Assembly: GCA_964586775.1 (NCBI GenBank) | Contig: CAZPJD010000067.1 | Location: 1 to 34,093 of the forward strand | Length of the DNA: 34,093 bases | From: JADLEX01 sp964586775 | GTDB lineage: Bacteria > Lernaellota > Lernaellaia > JACKCT01 | Reading direction: 5' to 3' | Part shown: positions 10,967-20,926 of the stretch, piece after piece | Numbering within the stretch: position 1 is the stretch's first letter | How the letters are laid out: each line of letters starts with the position of its first letter | Program-made: the position numbers and the translations under genes | Notes under the pieces: model-generated | The model's database searches: none | The model's input: only the letters and a program-made list of their open reading frames with translations | Told to the model about the DNA's origin: nothing

Positions 10967-13108
10967 TCAGCCGCGAACGCGGGTGACCTGCGTCACGCCC
11001 CGGATCTTCATGATCTCGCGGGTCAGCGTGTCGAGCTCCTCGAGTTTCTTCACGAGCACCTCGAAGTGAATGACCGCGTGCCCATTCGACCCGCGTGACG
11101 ACCGGACCTCGGCGATGTTGACGCCGTGGCCTCCAATGACCTTGCTGACGTTGGACAGGATCATCGGTTCGTCGATGGAATCGATATCGAGGCGCGCCGA
11201 GAACGGGCCCACGTCCTTGCCGAGATCCCACTCGACCTCGACCAGCCGATCGGGGTCCGCGCCCTCCAGTTCCAGACAGTCGATGGAATGGATGCGGATG
11301 CCGCGCCCGCGCGTGACGTATCCGCGCACCTCCTCGCCCGGCAGGGGATGGCAGCATTTGGCGAGGCTGAAGAGCACGTCGTCGATGCCCTGAATCTTGA
11401 TCCCGCCCTTTTTCTTTTGCAGCGGGCGCAGGATCTTTTCGATCGTGCCTTCCTGCAACTCGGCGGCGTCCTCGTCCTCCAAAAACTGCTTCACGAAGGT
11501 GACGGAAGAGAGTTTGCCGAAGCCCAGGTTGGCCAGCATCTTGTCGACGTCGTTGTAACCGAGGCGCGTGGCGGCCTCGCTGAGCTTGCCCGACTTCTCG
11601 ACGCGCGACAGGCTGATCTTGTGCTTGCGAAGTTCCTTTTCTGCGAGCGTCTTGCCGAGTTCGATCGACCGCTCCATCTCCTCTTTGCGCAGCCAGTCGC
11701 GGATCTTTGCGCGCGCGGTGTTGGTCTTGGCGACCTTCAACCAGTCGCGGCTCGGGCCGTGGTCCTTGCGGGTGACGATCTCGACCCGGTCGCCGCTGAC
11801 GAGGCGATGCGCCAGCGGAACCATCTTGCCGTTGATGCGCGCTCCCACGCACGTGTGGCCGATCTCGGTGTGGATGCGATACGCGAAGTCGATGGGGGTC
11901 GCCCCGGCGGGCAGGCTCATCACGTCGCCGCGGGGAGTGAAGACGTAGATCTCTTCGGTGAAGAGGTCCGTCTTGACCATGTTCAGGTATTCGCGGGGCG
12001 TTTCATCCTGATACGATTCGACGAGCTTGCGCAGCCAGTTGAACTTCTGCGCGTCGTCGAGCTGCGCGCGCACGCCTTCCTTGTACTGCCAGTGCGCGGC
12101 GACACCCTCCTCGGCAATGCGGTTCATATCGCCGGTGCGGATCTGCACCTCCATGCGCTGGCCCTGTGGGCCGATCACGGTCGTGTGCAGGCTCTGGTAC
12201 ATGTTGTTTTTGGGCAGGGCGATGTAGTCTTTGAACCGCCCCGGCACGGGCTTCCAGCGCGCGTGGATGTAGCCCAGCGTCTCGTAACACTCGGCCACGG
12301 TCTCGACGATGATGCGAAACGCGATGAGGTCGTAGACCTGATCGAACTCGATCGCCTGCGCGATCATCTTGCGGTAGATCGAGTGAACGTTCTTGTGACG
12401 ACCCTTGACGTCGGCCTCGATGCCGTGCTCGGCGACCAGCGCGCGCAGCACCTCGATCACCTCGCGCACGAACTTGTCGCGCTCCTTCCGGTCCTTCGAG
12501 AGCTGATAGACGATGTCGTAGTACGCCTTCGGGTTGATAAACCGGAACGCGAGGTCCTCGAGTTCGTTGCGCACCCACTGGATACCGAGCCGGTGCGCGA
12601 GCGGCGCGTAGATGTCGAGCGTCTCCTGCGAGATGCGCCGACGTTTTTCCGCCGGCATGTGCTCGAGGGTGCGCATGTTGTGCAGGCGATCCGCGAGCTT
12701 GATGAGGATGACGCGGATGTCCTTGCTCGTGGCGATCAGGATCTTCTTGAAGTTCTCCGCCTGCTGGTGCTCGCGGCTGGAGAATGTCATCTGGCCGATC
12801 TTGGTCACGCCGTCGACCAGTGCCGCGCATTCCGGCCCGAACATGCGGGCGAGCTGCTCGATCGTGATGTCCTTGTTGTCCTCGACCGTGTCGTGCATCA
12901 GCCCCGTCGCCACGGTCAGCTCGTCCATCCGCATTTTGGCGAGGACGTGCGCGACCGCGAGCGGATGCGCCAGGTAGGGCTCGCCGCTCATGCGAATCTG
13001 CCCGGCGTGCGCTTTGGCCGAGAACACATACGCGCGCTTGATGAGGTCGAGGTTCGGGCTGGCGATGTTATTCTGGACTTCTTCCAGAATGTCGTTCAGG
13101 CGAATCAT
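10967..13108 (-). CDS. rel: Bifunctional (p)ppGpp synthetase/hydrolase (Rel/SpoT)
   Basis: This 713-residue stringent-response enzyme has all the usual domains. The N-terminal HD hydrolase has H72-D73 in MHDTVEDN. The synthetase domain contains GRHKNVHSIYRKM, YQSLHTTVIGPQG and QIRTGDMNRIAEEGVAAHW. The R291-F-K-D294 motif is the RXKD form found in enzymes with both activities, not the EXDD form of RelA. Then come a TGS domain (YVFTPRGDVMSLPAGATPIDFAY), a helical region, a conserved Cys segment (CCHPLPGEEVRGYVTRGRG) and a C-terminal ACT domain. It makes pppGpp/ppGpp from ATP and GTP/GDP and degrades them. The ATG directly follows the gmk TAA (TAAATG) with no clear ribosome site, so translation is probably coupled to gmk. 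Confidence 0.95.
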   Translation of the reverse strand: MIRLNDILEEVQNNIASPNLDLIKRAYVFSAKAHAGQIRMSGEPYLAHPLAVAHVLAKMRMDELTVATGLMHDTVEDNKDITIEQLARMFGPECAALVDGVTKIGQMTFSSREHQQAENFKKILIATSKDIRVILIKLADRLHNMRTLEHMPAEKRRRISQETLDIYAPLAHRLGIQWVRNELEDLAFRFINPKAYYDIVYQLSKDRKERDKFVREVIEVLRALVAEHGIEADVKGRHKNVHSIYRKMIAQAIEFDQVYDLIAFRIIVETVAECYETLGYIHARWKPVPGRFKDYIALPKNNMYQSLHTTVIGPQGQRMEVQIRTGDMNRIAEEGVAAHWQYKEGVRAQLDDAQKFNWLRKLVESYQDETPREYLNMVKTDLFTEEIYVFTPRGDVMSLPAGATPIDFAYRIHTEIGHTCVGARINGKMVPLAHRLVSGDRVEIVTRKDHGPSRDWLKVAKTNTARAKIRDWLRKEEMERSIELGKTLAEKELRKHKISLSRVEKSGKLSEAATRLGYNDVDKMLANLGFGKLSSVTFVKQFLEDEDAAELQEGTIEKILRPLQKKKGGIKIQGIDDVLFSLAKCCHPLPGEEVRGYVTRGRGIRIHSIDCLELEGADPDRLVEVEWDLGKDVGPFSARLDIDSIDEPMILSNVSKVIGGHGVNIAEVRSSRGSNGHAVIHFEVLVKKLEELDTLTREIMKIRGVTQVTRVRG

Positions 13109-13720
13109 TTATCGGCGAAACTCGTCGGGCAAATGGGGCCACATGGCCTTCCGCTCGCTCCGCTTGGCAAAAACGACCGACATGAGGCGCAACAGCGCCA
13201 CGTCGAAGTCGTCGTTGACGATGATGAAATCGTATTCGGGCAGGTACGAAATCTCGCGGCGCGCGTTGGCCATGCGCCGATCGATCTCCTCCAGCGAGTC
13301 CTGACCCCGCTCGTGCAGGCGCGATTTGAGTTCCTCGTAACTGGGCGCGAGGATAAAGACCAGCACCGCTTCGGGGAATTTCGACTTGATCTGTCGCGCG
13401 CCCTCGCCCTCGATGTCCAGAAGCAGGTCCACGCGCTCGGTCTTGGCACGCTCCAGCTCGAAAATGCTGGTGCCGTAGTAGTGACCGTGAATCCGCGCCC
13501 ACTCGACGAACTCGCCCCGGTCGATCATCGCGCGAAAGGTTGCCTCATCGACGAAATGATAGTCCTCGCCGGAGACCTCGCCGGGGCGCACGGGACGCGT
13601 CGTGTGGCTCACCGAATAGCGAATGTCCTCAATCTGCGCCTCGAGCTCGCGCCCGATGCTGGTCTTGCCCGCCCCCGACGGCGCGGTGATCACGAACAAA
13701 TGCCCCGCTCCCTTGCGCAT
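13109..13720 (-). CDS. gmk: Guanylate kinase
   Basis: This 203-residue enzyme phosphorylates GMP to GDP with ATP. The P-loop is APSGAGKTS (residues 13-21). The GMP-binding segment contains SVSHTTRPVRPGEVSGEDYHFV, with the Ser and Arg residues typical of Gmk. YGTS and LLDIEGEGARQIK complete the guanylate-kinase core. GGGGGAG lies 6 bases before the ATG. It sits between yicC and rel. Gmk feeds GDP/GTP to the alarmone enzyme encoded next, which makes the pairing logical. The rpoZ gene that often lies between gmk and spoT in proteobacteria is absent. Confidence 0.96.
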   Translation of the reverse strand: MRKGAGHLFVITAPSGAGKTSIGRELEAQIEDIRYSVSHTTRPVRPGEVSGEDYHFVDEATFRAMIDRGEFVEWARIHGHYYGTSIFELERAKTERVDLLLDIEGEGARQIKSKFPEAVLVFILAPSYEELKSRLHERGQDSLEEIDRRMANARREISYLPEYDFIIVNDDFDVALLRLMSVVFAKRSERKAMWPHLPDEFRR

Positions 13721-13741
13721 CCGCGTCTCCCCCGATTCGCG

Positions 13742-14623
13742 TCACTCGATGTTCTGGATCTGCTCCCGCAGCTTCTCGGCCTCGGTCTTGGCACGAACGA
13801 CCAGTGCCGAAATCTCCCGCGCCTGAAGCTTGTTTCCGAAGGTCGTGATTTCCCGGTTGATTTCCTGAACCAGAAAGTCGAGTCGCTTGCCGATCGGCGA
13901 CGACTCCGCGAGCGCCGCCCGAAACGCCTCGAGGTGCCCGTGAAGGCGCGTGACCTCTTCGGCAACGTCGGCCTTGGCCAGCAGCACCGCCACCTCTTGA
14001 TGCAGACGAATGGGGTCGACCCCGGGCGTCTGCGTCAGGGCTTCGATCTTCTCCGTTAGACGTCGTTCCAGTTCCGCGCAGGCTGGACCGACCGCCTCGC
14101 GCATCTCTCCCGCTATCCCCGAAAGCGCCTGCTCGATCTTCACCAACTCTCGACGCAGCGCTTCGCCCTCGTTCCGGCGCATGGCGATCAATCCTTCGAC
14201 CGCCCGAGCCAAGGCTTTTTCGACGACCGGCCAGTTTCGCTCGACATCGGCCTCGCTGTCGCCCACACGCAGCACCCCGTCGAACCGGGCGAGGTCGGTC
14301 ACCCGAATCTCGTCCGACAATCCCAGCCGGGTTTGAAGCGCGCGCAGCCGAGCAAAATACGTAGCCGCCAGTTCGTCGTCGAGGCGCACGGCCTCTTCGC
14401 CGACGTGCGTCTCTTCGACCGAGAGAAATAGATCGACGCGGCCCCGAGAAACCGCTTTTGCGACGGCCTCCCGCACGCGTGGCTCCACCGCCCAAAACGC
14501 CCGGGGAAGTCGCACGTTGACGTCGAGGTGCCGGTTGTTCACCGACTTGATCTCGCAGACGACCCGGGCCCCGGCGTCGTTGGCCTCGCCGCGGCCGAAG
14601 CCGGTCATGCTGAAAAACGGCAC
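13742..14623 (-). CDS. yicC: YicC/YloC family endoribonuclease
   Basis: This protein of about 293 residues opens with FFSMTGFGRGEA, the family's N-terminal signature. It continues with ARVVCEIKSVNNRHLDVNVRLP and ends with the conserved EINREITTFGNKLQAREIS and VRAKTEAEKLREQIQNIE. YicC-type proteins are RNA-binding endoribonucleases implicated in small-RNA turnover. I placed the start at a GTG (14623) because GAGG lies 5 bases upstream; an in-frame GTG two codons earlier (14629) overlaps that site and is less likely. It lies 21 bases upstream of gmk, the common yicC-gmk arrangement. Confidence 0.92.
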   Translation of the reverse strand: MPFFSMTGFGRGEANDAGARVVCEIKSVNNRHLDVNVRLPRAFWAVEPRVREAVAKAVSRGRVDLFLSVEETHVGEEAVRLDDELAATYFARLRALQTRLGLSDEIRVTDLARFDGVLRVGDSEADVERNWPVVEKALARAVEGLIAMRRNEGEALRRELVKIEQALSGIAGEMREAVGPACAELERRLTEKIEALTQTPGVDPIRLHQEVAVLLAKADVAEEVTRLHGHLEAFRAALAESSPIGKRLDFLVQEINREITTFGNKLQAREISALVVRAKTEAEKLREQIQNIE

Positions 14624-14680
14624 GCACACCTCGCTGCAAAGATGATCCGAAAGCCGATAACGCGTCGCGGCAACTTCGAC

Positions 14681-14708
14681 AATATAGTCGATTTTCCGAC
14701 GATGGAAA
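14681..14708 (-). promoter_or_regulatory. Possible promoter for yicC-gmk-rel
   Basis: On the minus strand TTTCCA (14703-14708) and TATATT (14681-14686) are separated by 16 bases. They match the sigma70 boxes at 4/6 and 5/6 positions. Transcription would begin near 14674, about 50 bases before the yicC start. The gap between der and yicC (about 138 bases) is the only long one in the block, which supports a separate transcription start. Confidence 0.45.
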
Positions 14709-14736
14709 GGCGCGCGGAGCAGTCTGCCCCCGCGCC
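14709..14736 (-). terminator. GC-rich hairpin downstream of der, possible terminator
   Basis: On the minus strand GGCGCG pairs with CGCGCC, and the inner GGGGCAG pairs with CTGCTCC using one G-U pair. A short run of T follows. It lies 26 bases after the der stop codon and just upstream of the yicC promoter candidate. The T tract is weak, so termination may be partial. Confidence 0.35.
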
Positions 14737-14761
14737 GTTCACCCCGCGCGCGCGACTGACC

Positions 14762-16126
<1,365 letters not shown>

Positions 16127-16144
16127 GACGCACTCCCCCGCAAT

Positions 16145-17047
16145 TCATACATAGCCGAGCCTTTGGAGCATCCGCTCGTCCCGGCTCCAATTGGCCCGAA
16201 CCTTGACGAAAAGTTCCAGATAGATCGGATGGCCGACGAACGCCTCAAGGTTTTCGCGCGCCGCCGTGCCGATGTCGCGCAGCTTCGAGCCCTTCGCGCC
16301 GATGACGATGCCTTTTTGTCCTTCGCGCTCCACCACGATCTCGGCCTCGATGTAGATCGGCCGGTCGCCTGCGGGCTCGCGGTAGGTGTTGACCACCACG
16401 GCCGTGGAGTAAGGAATCTCTTTGCCGGTCTGCAAGAAGATCTGCTCGCGGATCATCTCGGCCGCCAGAAAACGCATATCCGCCGTCGTGAGGTCGTCCT
16501 CGGGATAATACGCGGGGCCTATGGGCAGACGCGCGATCGCCGCCTCGATCACCTGGGCCACGCCCTCGCCTTTCAAGGCCGACACGCAGAACACCTCGTC
16601 GAATTTCGCCGCGGCGGACAGATCCGCGATACGCGGGAGCAGAAGCGCTTTGTTCCGCGCGGTGTCGATCTTGTTGACAACCAGCAGCGCCGGCTTGGAC
16701 GCGAGCCGGATCTTTTCCACCACGCGCGATTCCTGCTCGGCGTCGGATACACAGGACTCGAAGATGGCGATCACCACGTCGGCATCGGCGAACGCCCGAT
16801 CGATTTCGAGATTCAGAAACCGGTGCAGCGCCTTGGCGTCCACGCAAAGCCCCGGCGTATCCGTAAAGATGATCTGCGCGTCGTCGCGATGCAGGATGCC
16901 CATGAGACGTCGCCGGGTGGTCTGTGGCTTCGACGTCACGATGGCAATGCGTTCGCCGATCGCGGCGTTCACAAACGTGGACTTCCCGACGTTGGGCAAC
17001 CCGGCCACGGCCGCGTAGCCGGAACGAAACGAAGGCGATGTGGTCAT
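16145..17047 (-). CDS. era: GTPase Era
   Basis: This 300-residue protein binds 16S rRNA near its 3' end during 30S assembly. The G1 motif is GLPNVGKST (residues 16-24). IVTSKPQTTRRRLMGI is the switch I region, DTPGL is G3 and NKID is G4. The C-terminal KH domain contains EGQKGIVIGAKGSKLRDIGTAAR and ends in a W-RDE-ML-RLGY tail typical of Era. The reading frame is open 60 codons further upstream, but that part overlaps rnc and is a basic Ser/Arg shadow sequence, so the ATG before TTSPSFRSGYAAVAG is preferred. It lies 13 bases after rnc, the classical rnc-era pairing. Confidence 0.94.
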   Translation of the reverse strand: MTTSPSFRSGYAAVAGLPNVGKSTFVNAAIGERIAIVTSKPQTTRRRLMGILHRDDAQIIFTDTPGLCVDAKALHRFLNLEIDRAFADADVVIAIFESCVSDAEQESRVVEKIRLASKPALLVVNKIDTARNKALLLPRIADLSAAAKFDEVFCVSALKGEGVAQVIEAAIARLPIGPAYYPEDDLTTADMRFLAAEMIREQIFLQTGKEIPYSTAVVVNTYREPAGDRPIYIEAEIVVEREGQKGIVIGAKGSKLRDIGTAARENLEAFVGHPIYLELFVKVRANWSRDERMLQRLGYV

Positions 17048-17060
17048 GATGGATTCGCGG

Positions 17061-17828
17061 TCAGTGTTCTTCGCCGGCGAGCGACGATTCCAGCGCGGGG
17101 TCCGCGCCGGAGAGCGTGATGAATGCCTGCTGCGCGGCAATCTGCTCCGCGTCCTTTTTCGTGCGCCCCTGCCCGTTCGCCACGGTGCGTCCGGCGATGG
17201 AAAGCTCGACCTCGAACTGCTTGTCATGATCGGGGCCGGTGGCGGAAACGAGCCGGTATGTGGGTGCGGTTCGGTACTCGGCCTGCGTCAGTTCCTGAAG
17301 GCGGGTCTTGTAGTCAAACGTCAATATGCGATCGGTGCGTCCCTTGAACAGGTCGTGGAACTGCTCCTTGACGAACTGGAGCGCGGCCTCGAACCCCAGA
17401 TCCAGATACATCGCGCCGATGACGCTCTCGAACACGTCGGACAGAATGCTGTTTTTTTCTCGACCGGCCGTCAGCGTTTCGCCGCGTGAAAGCCGGATGT
17501 AACGACCGAGCCCCAAGTCGCGGGCCAGCAGCGCGAGCGACTTTTTATTCACCGCCGCCGCCCGGATCTTGGACAGATCCCCCGCGTTGAGCCGCGCGAA
17601 ACGTTCCATGAGCAGGTGCGAAAGCGCAAGCTCGAGCACGGCATCGCCCAGGAATTCGAGTCGTTCGTAGTCCGAAACGTTCTCGCCGCCGGTCTCGTGG
17701 ACGAAAGACCGGTGCGTCAGGGCGTGGTCGAGCAGTCGCTTGTTCTGGAACTTGACGCCCAGAAGTCGACACACCTCGTCGATCTGCGTTTTTCTCTCGC
17801 CGTCCAAAAGCACTCCGTCGCCGCGCAA
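17061..17828 (-). CDS. rnc: Ribonuclease III
   Basis: This protein of about 250 residues cleaves double-stranded RNA in rRNA processing. The signature YERLEFLGDAVLELALSHLL (from about residue 54) carries the catalytic Glu and Asp, and SDVFESVIGAMYLD supplies the second acidic pair. A C-terminal dsRNA-binding domain runs from DYKTRLQELTQ to KKDAEQIAAQQAF. No ATG is available at the N terminus. The longest frame starts with TTG at 17828. A GTG at 17813 or a TTG at 17807, the latter 5 bases behind GGAG, are alternatives. It is the first gene of the rnc-era-der group. Confidence 0.93.
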   Translation of the reverse strand: MRGDGVLLDGERKTQIDEVCRLLGVKFQNKRLLDHALTHRSFVHETGGENVSDYERLEFLGDAVLELALSHLLMERFARLNAGDLSKIRAAAVNKKSLALLARDLGLGRYIRLSRGETLTAGREKNSILSDVFESVIGAMYLDLGFEAALQFVKEQFHDLFKGRTDRILTFDYKTRLQELTQAEYRTAPTYRLVSATGPDHDKQFEVELSIAGRTVANGQGRTKKDAEQIAAQQAFITLSGADPALESSLAGEEH

Positions 17829-17848
17829 GAACCCATTACATGATGCCG

Positions 17849-17877
17849 TCTATTCCCCAATTGCCGCAAGGTGTCAA
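17849..17877 (-). promoter_or_regulatory. Candidate promoter for rnc-era-der
   Basis: On the minus strand a perfect TTGACA (17872-17877) is followed after 17 bases by AATAGA (17849-17854), which matches the -10 consensus at only 3/6 positions. The transcript would begin near 17842, just ahead of rnc. The strong -35 and correct spacing make it plausible despite the weak -10. Confidence 0.4.
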
Positions 17878-17948
17878 CATCGATTCGCGTCGATCTTGCG
17901 TTTTGATCCGTCCGGTTGGGGCTCTTCGGACCGCTCGGACACGCGGTC

Positions 17949-19469
17949 TCAATACTTCGAAGGCTCGCTCGGCCAATCCTCCCGGGCCAGCGTCTCGACG
18001 ATCAAATTGACGATCTCCTCATTGCCGCGGGCGGTCGTGTGGTCGTCGTCGAACAAATAGTCCGCACGAGGTTCCAGCGCCGCGAATCGTGATCGCAGGT
18101 CCACGAGCGGAAGCGAGTATGTCGTCGCCAGATCGGCGATCGCCGAGTTCGCGACGGCATAATCGACGGGATAGTTCGGCATGATGATGCGAGCATCGGC
18201 TTGGCGCAGCTCGCCGACGATCTCGCTCAGGTCGCGGCGAATCCAATCCGAGATGCCCGCATCCCACGCGGTCTTGTCCTCGAACAATCGCAGGTAATCG
18301 CGATACCACTCGAACTCGGCGAGATCGGGGAACTTTTTTGCGAGTCCGGCCCATCGGTCGTGGATCGCCCGGGCGTCGTAACGGCTCTGGACGTCGAATG
18401 CCTTGGCGACGCCGTAGAAGTACATCGAGTTGAACGGGTCCAGGTCCGTCGCGGCGAGGCAGTAGTCGATCATCCGATCGGGATCGTAGTGCTTCGTCGA
18501 AAAGTATCCCCCGCACATCAGCGCGTAATAATACGCGCGGCAGTTCGTGTTTTCGTCGCTCTCGGGCAGTTCGGCGAGAGGCCCCGCCAGCAGGGTCGCT
18601 GCCTGCTCCAGATCGCCATTCTCGATGCGAAACCGCGTCAGCGCGTACAGCGCCTCGGCACGGTCCGACTCGCCCGCGCCGTCTCGCGAGGCGGTTTCCG
18701 CGGAAACAATCGCACCCGGAAGGTTGCCCGCCTTGTACTCCAACCAATAACGGCGGGCGTTTTCGTTCGATGCCAGCGCGACGTCGACCATCTGGTGGTA
18801 GATGCACGCGTCGTGGCGCATGTATCCGGGATAGACCGTCTGCAAGACGCGGTGTCGAGATTCGTTCAGCCAGATCGCGCGCAGCACCTTGAATACGCGC
18901 AGGTGCGTGAAGGAGCTTTTTATCATCGTCCACGCGTTCGCGTCGGCCCAGAGCTCGTAATCGATCGGATTGAAACGATTGGCCGAACCGACGAGCAGAA
19001 TCACCGCGTCGGGCCGGTATTCGCGAATCCATGTCGCGAGATGGTTATTCACGACGCCCGTGGTCGCTTCGCAGATGCCCTTGTTGTGAACCCGCACGTC
19101 CACGTCCGGCCACAAAGCCGTGAGGCGCGACTGGAGCAGCGCGGGGTAGGTCTGCGTTTTTTCGACCTTGGAGCCAACCGTGAACGAGTCGCCCACGCAC
19201 AGAATGGTTCGCGTGGGGCGTCCCGAACGAGTCGAATCGAGCCGCGCGTCGCCTCGGCCGTCGTCGTAGGGCCCACCGAGCGGGATGGCGTCGTAGATGT
19301 GGTTGTAGACGTACAGGTAACCCGCGAAACGCAGTCCCAGTTCGAGCAACACGAGAAACAGCACGAGGCTAACCAACGAAAGGAGAACCTTGTACCGCAG
19401 TGGGATCGCGCGCGCGCGGCGGCGAAGCGCTCGATTTCTTTCAGTTCGATCCCGGTCCGATTCCGCCAC
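17949..19469 (-). CDS. SGNH/GDSL-hydrolase-type membrane-anchored protein
   Basis: This 506-residue protein has a cytoplasmic Arg-rich N terminus, one membrane helix (about residues 26-47) and a large extracytoplasmic domain. Block I of the SGNH fold is CVGDSFTVGS, with nucleophile S95. NKGICEATTG and LLVGSANRF correspond to blocks II and III, although Asn-Asp is replaced by Ala-Asn in the latter. DDDHTTARGNE near the end supplies D474 and H477 for the catalytic triad. Between them lies a helical, TPR-like insertion (DRAEALYALTRFRIENGDLEQAATLLAG). Relatives deacylate or acetylate surface glycans and lipids; the substrate here is unknown. The start is GTG. The gene is divergent from the DegT gene. 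Confidence 0.72.
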   Translation of the reverse strand: MAESDRDRTERNRALRRRARAIPLRYKVLLSLVSLVLFLVLLELGLRFAGYLYVYNHIYDAIPLGGPYDDGRGDARLDSTRSGRPTRTILCVGDSFTVGSKVEKTQTYPALLQSRLTALWPDVDVRVHNKGICEATTGVVNNHLATWIREYRPDAVILLVGSANRFNPIDYELWADANAWTMIKSSFTHLRVFKVLRAIWLNESRHRVLQTVYPGYMRHDACIYHQMVDVALASNENARRYWLEYKAGNLPGAIVSAETASRDGAGESDRAEALYALTRFRIENGDLEQAATLLAGPLAELPESDENTNCRAYYYALMCGGYFSTKHYDPDRMIDYCLAATDLDPFNSMYFYGVAKAFDVQSRYDARAIHDRWAGLAKKFPDLAEFEWYRDYLRLFEDKTAWDAGISDWIRRDLSEIVGELRQADARIIMPNYPVDYAVANSAIADLATTYSLPLVDLRSRFAALEPRADYLFDDDHTTARGNEEIVNLIVETLAREDWPSEPSKY

Positions 19470-19509
19470 GGCAGGCCGCCTCGCGCGTTTGTCCGTCTTC
19501 GATGAGTCG

Positions 19510-19539
19510 AGGGTAAGTGAGCCGTGCGAAGGGTGTCAA
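19510..19539 (-). promoter_or_regulatory. Candidate promoter for the SGNH-hydrolase gene
   Basis: On the minus strand a perfect TTGACA (19534-19539) and TACCCT (19510-19515, keeping the key TA...T) are 18 bases apart. Transcription would start near 19503, about 35 bases before the GTG start. It lies in the 152-base divergent gap before the DegT gene, in which no clear plus-strand promoter was seen. Confidence 0.4.
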
Positions 19540-19621
19540 CGAACGCGGAGCGCTCGCACGCGGACAGGTTTCGTGATCCGCGCCGGTTTCCCGGAACGCC
19601 AATGACGGCTATCGTGACCCC

Positions 19622-20926
19622 ATGCCGACCGGACCGGAGGAAAAGGGACATCGGCGTCGCCGGGTCCCAGCCGTGCAGACCTACTATGACGCGCGCGACA
19701 TCCGCGAAGCGTTTTCGGCGGTCATTCGCGGCGACTTTGGACGCGGCGAAGACGTCGCGCGATTCGAGGCGGCGTTTCGCGATGACATCGGTGCGAAAAG
19801 CGCCGCGACCTTTCCCAGTGCGCGCGTCGCGTTTTATTACGCGCTTCGCGCGCTCGATCTGCGTCCCGGTTCGACCGTGCTCATGACCCCGATCGCCATC
19901 CCCGATTTCGTCAGCGTCATTCGCTGCGCGGGACTCGTTCCTCGATTCGTCGATATCGACGCCCAGTCGCTGGGGTTCGACACAGAGGCTCTCGCGGGCG
20001 CGATAGACGATTCCGTCCGCGTGGTGCTCGTCACGTATCTCTACGGGATCGTGCCTGACAATATCGAGGACGTGATTCGAATCGCGAGAAACGCGGGCGC
20101 GGCGGTAATCGAGGATATCTCGCAGTGCCTCGGCGCGCGGCTTCGCGACGAACGCATCGGGATGCTCGGCGACGCGATGGTCTACAGTCTCAGCTCCTTC
20201 AAGACGTGCAGTTCGCTCTACGGCGGCGTATTGGCATCGAACGACACGCGGCTGGTGGAGCGTGCGCGAGATTTGGCCGCGTCGGCATTGCGTCGCCCGC
20301 CGCGCGGGCCGTTTTTATGGATCCTGCTCAAGATCGCGGTCCACCGGGTGCTGACACGCGAGCCGGTGTTCTCCGCATTAACGTTTCGGGTATTTGGATT
20401 CGTGCGTCGCCTGAGCCCCGGCGCGTACGAGCGATTTCTGACCGGCAACATCAGTCGGATTATGGGATTCGAAAAGACGGCGCTGTTCACCCGTATGCGC
20501 GACGAACTGCTTTTTTGGTACACCGACTTTCAGGCTCGGATCGCGATGCGCCAACTGGAGCGCGTCGAGGACGTCAACGAAGAACTGCGCAGACAAGCCG
20601 CGGACCTACTGGCCGTCGACGGGGTGTCGGCGCGAACGCCGCGAACGCACCCCGAAACGCACAACGTCTATTGGCGATTTCCGATTCGTGTCGCCGATGT
20701 CGACGCGGCGAAATCCGAATTCGCCCGATATGGCGTCGAGGTCTCGAAGAACGCGCTGACCGTGTGCAGCGACGTGGCCGCGTTCGCCGCGTTTGGGCAT
20801 GGCGAATACACGGGAACGCGACAATCGGACTCGGATTATATTCTCGTCCCGATTCACGCGAACCTCGACACGGACGCCCGCGCGGTCGTTCGCGAAGCCG
20901 TGGAGGCCGCGGCACATGCGCGTTAG
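19622..20926 (+). CDS. DegT/DnrJ/EryC1/StrS family PLP-dependent enzyme
   Basis: This 434-residue protein has the fold-type I PLP enzyme pattern of sugar aminotransferases. TFPSARVAFYYALRALDL is the substrate/PLP phosphate region, DFVSVIRCAGLVPRFVDID follows, and AVIEDISQCLGA contains the Asp (D165) that pairs with the PLP ring nitrogen. SLSSFKTCSSLYGG holds the probable Schiff-base lysine K194. Family members transaminate nucleotide-linked keto-sugars or act as dehydratases. The usual GEGG after the lysine is YGG here, so the exact reaction is uncertain. The C-terminal third (residues 210-300) is longer and more basic than usual. The next gene, a radical SAM protein, overlaps by 11 bases, which points to joint function. 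The ATG lacks a clear ribosome site. Confidence 0.8.
   Translation: MPTGPEEKGHRRRRVPAVQTYYDARDIREAFSAVIRGDFGRGEDVARFEAAFRDDIGAKSAATFPSARVAFYYALRALDLRPGSTVLMTPIAIPDFVSVIRCAGLVPRFVDIDAQSLGFDTEALAGAIDDSVRVVLVTYLYGIVPDNIEDVIRIARNAGAAVIEDISQCLGARLRDERIGMLGDAMVYSLSSFKTCSSLYGGVLASNDTRLVERARDLAASALRRPPRGPFLWILLKIAVHRVLTREPVFSALTFRVFGFVRRLSPGAYERFLTGNISRIMGFEKTALFTRMRDELLFWYTDFQARIAMRQLERVEDVNEELRRQAADLLAVDGVSARTPRTHPETHNVYWRFPIRVADVDAAKSEFARYGVEVSKNALTVCSDVAAFAAFGHGEYTGTRQSDSDYILVPIHANLDTDARAVVREAVEAAAHAR

Noticed and set aside
11126..14059. A 977-codon open frame on the plus strand opposite rel, gmk and yicC
   Set aside because: It crosses three well-supported genes on the other strand and has no recognisable motif; it is a GC-driven shadow.
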